From Nannocystis punicea (GTDB lineage Bacteria; Myxococcota_A; Polyangia; Nannocystales; Nannocystaceae): a DNA stretch of 64,000 bases. The DNA is taken from assembly GCF_026965555.1 (NCBI RefSeq), contig NZ_CP114040.1, positions 8,778,001 to 8,842,000 on the forward strand, given 5' to 3'. How positions within the stretch are numbered: the stretch's first letter is position 1; every line of letters starts with the position of its first letter. Under the pieces are notes generated by a model. It was not told the DNA's origin. It worked only from the letters and a program-made list of their open reading frames with translations, and did not search any database. The position numbers were made by a program, and so were the translations under genes. Below, piece after piece: positions 61,223-64,000 of the stretch.

Positions 61223-61790
61223 CATGCAGGACAACGACGAATCGATCGATCGCCTGCTCGATGGTTGGGGGACGCCCGAGGCGAAGCCCGACTTCGCCGA
61301 CCGCGTGCTCCGACGAATCGCCGCCCCCGAGCCCCCGCGGTCGACCCCGCGGCTCCGGAGCCGGGCGCTCACCTTCGTGCTCGGCGGCGTGGTCGGCGGG
61401 CTCGCCGTCGCCTCGGTGACGACGCTGCGCGACGGCCCTCGCGCGACCGCACCGCCGAGCTTCGAGCGGCTCACGCACCTGCACGCCCCCGGCGTCGCCG
61501 AGGTGGTCGGAGAGCCAGGTTCTCGGCTGCACTGGCAGCGATCGGCCGGCGGAGAGTTCGCGCTCGAGGTGGTCCGCGGCGTCGCCTGGGTCCGGCGAGC
61601 CACGGACGGCCCCGCGTTCCGCGTCGTGGTCGACGGCGAGGCCGTCGCGCTCGACGGCCCGTGCACCCGGCTCGAAGTGAAGCGCAGCTTCCTCAGCGTC
61701 GACGCGACGGTCGACGGCGTCGACTGCGCCCGCGTCGACGCGACGATCGAGCAGGCCCGGGCGGAACTCTCGCGACCTCGGTCTCGTTAG
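61215..61790 (+). CDS. Membrane anti-sigma factor, FecR-like C-terminus
   Basis: 191 aa from GTG at 61215, overlapping the sigma stop by 8 bp with GAGGAG just upstream; an ATG at 61224 is less well spaced. A short cytoplasmic N-terminus (about 45 residues, DESIDRLLDGWGTPEAKPDF) lacks the HxxxCxxC zinc motif of many anti-sigma factors. One membrane helix follows (ALTFVLGGVVGGLAVASVTT). The periplasmic part has a FecR-like pattern (GEFALEVVRGVAWVRRATDG, VDGEAVALDGPCTRLEVK). It should hold the ECF sigma factor at the membrane until a periplasmic signal arrives. Confidence 0.88.
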   Translation: MADMQDNDESIDRLLDGWGTPEAKPDFADRVLRRIAAPEPPRSTPRLRSRALTFVLGGVVGGLAVASVTTLRDGPRATAPPSFERLTHLHAPGVAEVVGEPGSRLHWQRSAGGEFALEVVRGVAWVRRATDGPAFRVVVDGEAVALDGPCTRLEVKRSFLSVDATVDGVDCARVDATIEQARAELSRPRSR

Positions 61791-61806
61791 CGGCGCGGAG
61801 GACCCT

Positions 61807-63210
61807 ATGAAAAAAACTCATCGTCCCCACCGCCCTGGGCTCGTGGATCTCTCGCGCCCGGATTCGGCCGGCGCAACCCGCCGCACCGACGCGACACGAA
61901 GGCAGGCCCCGGGCCTGCGAGGCCTCGTGTCTCTCCTGCTGGCGATCGCGGCCGCGGGGTGCACCCCGGCGGAAGACTCCCCAGCCTGCCCCACCGCGAT
62001 CGCGGCCGCAGAGGACGTCTATCTCGAGTGCGTCGCCGACCTCGGGCTCACGGTCGAGCACCTCGAGATCCGCGTGTCGGGCGACATCCAGGTGCTGTTC
62101 GCCGGGTCGTCCCCGGCTGCCGCTGTCGAGATGGCCGAAAGGACATGTGAGCCGAGGATGCAGGAGGCGCTGGCCCTGGGCCTGCTCGCGTGCGAGTCCG
62201 TCGACATCGGCCACCCGGCCACCGCCGAGCAGCTGCGCGCGCAGGTCGAGCGCGCGGCCGACCAGGGCTTCTCGGGCAGCGTGGCGATCGTCCGCGACGG
62301 CGCCCCGGTGTGGAGCGGCGGCGTCGGCTTCGCCGACCGCGAGCGCGAGCGCCCGAACGCCCCCGACACCGCGTTCGACTGCGGCTCGATCATGAAGGTC
62401 GTGACCGCCGCCGCGATCTTCCAGCTCGAGGCGGACGGGCTGCTGTCGCGCCAGACGACGCTCGGCGCCCTGTTCGACGACGTGCCGACCGACAAGGCCG
62501 CGATCACGCTCGACCACGTCCTCACCCACCGGGCCGGCTTCCACGAGTATCACGACACCCACGGCGACTTCGAGGTCATGGATCGGGCCACTGCCCTGCG
62601 GCGGATCTTCGAACAACCGCTCCTGTTCGCGCCGGGCGAGGCCGAAGCGTACTCGAACTCGGGCTACACCCTGCTCGCCGCGGTCGTCGAGGACGTCTCC
62701 GGCGAGCCTTTTTCGCAGTACCTCCGCGGCCACCTGTTCGACGTCGCGGGGATGCAGCGCACGGGCCTGTACGGCGACGGCCTGTGGCCCGAGGGACAGG
62801 CGGCGATCGGGTACGACGAGGACACCTTCGCCTGCAACTCGCCCGCCTGCTGGCCGGCCCCGTCCTGGGCGCTGATGGGCAACGGTGGCCTCGTCAGCAC
62901 CGTCGCCGACCTCGTGCGCTGGACCGCCGCGATCGACGGCGCGGCCGTGTTCGACGCCGCGACCCGGGACGCGTACCGCCGCGACATTCTGTCGGGGCGC
63001 GGCCTGTGGATCGACGGCGAGCCGGCCCACGCCTACTCCGGCCGCAACGACTTCGGCTTCGGCGTCGCCGTCGGCGAGGTGCCGAGCCGCGGGACCTACG
63101 TGGTCGTGGCGTCCAACGCCGCCGGCAACTACAACGACAACGCGCTCATGGCCCAGCTCGTCCAGATGTCCCTGGGCGCGCTCGTCGAGCTCTCGCCACC
63201 GAGCGGCTGA
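61807..63210 (+). CDS. Beta-lactamase-fold serine hydrolase, probable lipoprotein
   Basis: 467 aa. An unusually long basic N-terminus (about 40 residues) precedes the hydrophobic stretch and AAAGC lipobox near Cys52; a later start may be used. Residues about 55-135 form a small Cys-containing domain of unknown type. The class C beta-lactamase/PBP4*-like fold follows: catalytic CGSIMKV (S-x-x-K), YSNSGY (Y-x-N) and HRAGFHEY. The third motif (usually KTG or HxG) is not evident. Expected periplasmic or surface esterase, peptidase or amidase activity. It is the third gene of the ECF sigma/anti-sigma unit and a probable member of its regulon. A degenerate palindromic repeat lies inside it at 62131-62146. 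Confidence 0.93.
   Translation: MKKTHRPHRPGLVDLSRPDSAGATRRTDATRRQAPGLRGLVSLLLAIAAAGCTPAEDSPACPTAIAAAEDVYLECVADLGLTVEHLEIRVSGDIQVLFAGSSPAAAVEMAERTCEPRMQEALALGLLACESVDIGHPATAEQLRAQVERAADQGFSGSVAIVRDGAPVWSGGVGFADRERERPNAPDTAFDCGSIMKVVTAAAIFQLEADGLLSRQTTLGALFDDVPTDKAAITLDHVLTHRAGFHEYHDTHGDFEVMDRATALRRIFEQPLLFAPGEAEAYSNSGYTLLAAVVEDVSGEPFSQYLRGHLFDVAGMQRTGLYGDGLWPEGQAAIGYDEDTFACNSPACWPAPSWALMGNGGLVSTVADLVRWTAAIDGAAVFDAATRDAYRRDILSGRGLWIDGEPAHAYSGRNDFGFGVAVGEVPSRGTYVVVASNAAGNYNDNALMAQLVQMSLGALVELSPPSG
62131..62146. repeat. Degenerate palindromic repeat inside the serine hydrolase gene
   Basis: ATGGCC-GAAA-GGACAT, one mismatch to the 6-bp-arm consensus; read in frame as Met-Ala-Glu-Arg-Thr. Confidence 0.4.
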
Positions 63211-63760
63211 GCTCGAACAGGATGCTAGGGAGTCGCCGCCTTCGAGCTGGCGCGAGGGTTCCAAAATGACCTGTCTCTTCGGACATGCAATATTGCCTTG
63301 CTACGAAGGCAAACATTCATTTATGAACATATCCAAAAGGACATGAACCAAAGGACGTACGCGAGCGCACCGGGTGCGGCGCAGCAGCGCGGCGCGCCGA
63401 TGGCCCCGGACGAGCTGCTCGGAGACGACCCGCAGCAAGCGGCGCAAGCTCGCGGCGATGCGCGGCCTGCTCCGGCGGTCGAGTCCCCGCCCGTCGTATT
63501 CTGCGTAGTGCGGGCGCGGCACGAGCGGTGCGCATTCGCCCGCGTCCCCGGACGCTCGGCGTCGGAGTCGCCCGCAGCGCCCGGTTTGCCGGGCGCAATT
63601 GAGCACCGGCACTCATCTCCGATTGTCCGGCCCACGTGCATGTGCCAAGGTGCAAGTTCCATCGTGCCCCGCGACGGCGCTCCGAACCGCGACCCACGAC
63701 GAGAGCCTCCAAACACCACGCCCGAAGTCGAGCGACGCGAACCGCTCCAGGCCATCGAGT
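63211..63760. other. Intergenic stretch with repeats, 550 bp
   Basis: Includes two family palindromes: TGTCT-CTTC-GGACA (63272-63285) and ATATCC-AAAA-GGACAT (63329-63344). Between them is a separate perfect hairpin, TTGCCTT-N6-AAGGCAA (63293-63312). The block 63260-63350 is much more AT-rich than its surroundings. No credible gene before 63761. Confidence 0.6.
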
Positions 63761-64000
63761 ATGCAGTCCGATGAATCCCTGAGCCGCGCGAGCGCCGGCT
63801 TGCTCGAGCGCTTCGCCGCCCACGGCGCCGCGCTCGTCGACCGCGACGATGGCGCCCGCGTCGTCGACCACCCCGTCGCCGGCGTCGTCCATCGCTTCGC
63901 TCTCCCCCTGACCTTCACCCCCTTCGCGTCCGCCCGCCCGTGCTCGGCGCGCTGCGTGTTCTGCTCCGAGACCCTCGTCCACCGCGACGCCGCCCGCATG
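63761..64000 (+). CDS. Radical SAM protein, 3' end beyond the right edge
   Basis: The frame is open from the ATG at 63761 to the right edge (80 codons). Residues 63-73 read ARPCSARCVFC, a C-x3-C-x2-C motif that binds the [4Fe-4S] cluster of radical SAM enzymes. It is preceded by the hydrophobic strand FALPLTFTPFAS, as usual just before the cluster motif. The 60-residue N-terminal extension is not diagnostic, and the product cannot be named without the rest. The upstream gap contains AT-rich repeat DNA and is the likely promoter region. Confidence 0.8.
   Translation, partial: MQSDESLSRASAGLLERFAAHGAALVDRDDGARVVDHPVAGVVHRFALPLTFTPFASARPCSARCVFCSETLVHRDAARM

Noticed and set aside
1..64000. tRNA, rRNA, insertion sequence or prophage genes
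   Set aside because: Reading both strands showed no tRNA-like cloverleaf, no rRNA segment, no transposase or integrase and no phage structural gene.

Overview
High-GC DNA that reads like a myxobacterium of the Nannocystis/Plesiocystis kind (Nannocystaceae, Myxococcota). Reasons: lipoproteins with a lipobox followed by long Thr/Ser/Asp/Gly-rich linkers, a MYXO-CTERM-like sorting tail on a secreted phospholipase-like protein, many PAS/kinase/receiver proteins, RCC1 and FG-GAP propeller lipoproteins, frequent GTG starts and little operon clustering. The assignment is inferred from style; no rRNA or other phylogenetic marker is present, and I saw no tRNA, CRISPR array, integrase or insertion sequence.

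Layout. 1-4.3 kb: two unrecognised proteins on the minus strand (the first runs off the left edge) and a possible SUKH-like protein. 4.4-14.1 kb: an RCC1 lipoprotein, then an AraC regulator followed by a six-gene co-directional set (YtcJ-like amidohydrolase, alginate-export-type porin, YcaC-like cysteine hydrolase, XapX protein, MFS exporter with a C-terminal monooxygenase-like domain, DoxX protein). The last three genes overlap, so this looks like one uptake, hydrolysis and export unit of unknown substrate. 14.2-18.9 kb: a lipoprotein, a histone-tail fusion protein, an XRE/MmyB regulator divergent from a SnoaL-alpha/beta hydrolase fusion across two matched palindromes, and a DUF1653 protein. 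18.9-20.3 kb: a gene-poor repeat tract. 20.3-25.4 kb: an M4 metalloprotease lipoprotein, a VOC protein next to a probable ECF sigma remnant, and an FHA/SUKH pair. 25.4-29 kb: a potential multi-stem structure, a double-domain KaiC-like ATPase and a hybrid histidine kinase. 29-33.8 kb: acyltransferase, methyltransferase, dbpA with an overlapping VF530 gene, and a Cys-rich lipoprotein. 34.3-46.6 kb: two RsbR-like PAS-STAS proteins, GDSL hydrolase, SDR/DUF1330 opposite a LysR gene, a secreted peptidase opposite an Lrp gene, a DUF885 metallopeptidase, a CAP lipoprotein and a metallophosphoesterase lipoprotein. 46.9-55.9 kb: MscS channel, a two-core hybrid kinase coupled to a receiver protein, an EamA transporter, a bacteriophytochrome kinase and a monooxygenase-like protein. 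56-64 kb: FG-GAP lipoprotein, phospholipase-like MYXO-CTERM protein, another lipoprotein, an ECF sigma/anti-sigma/serine-hydrolase set, and the start of a radical SAM gene cut by the right edge.

The most unusual signal is not a gene. A short palindrome, consensus TGTCC-N4-GGACA usually widened to (C)ATGTCC-N4-GGACAT(G), occurs close to twenty times in exact or degenerate form. Most copies lie in intergenic DNA, one covers a start codon, and a cluster lies in frame inside the first 130 codons of the porin gene, where it is read as Val-Pro-(Ser/Ala/Thr)-Asp. It behaves like a dispersed palindromic repeat family or a widespread regulator site; I do not recognise it as a described element.
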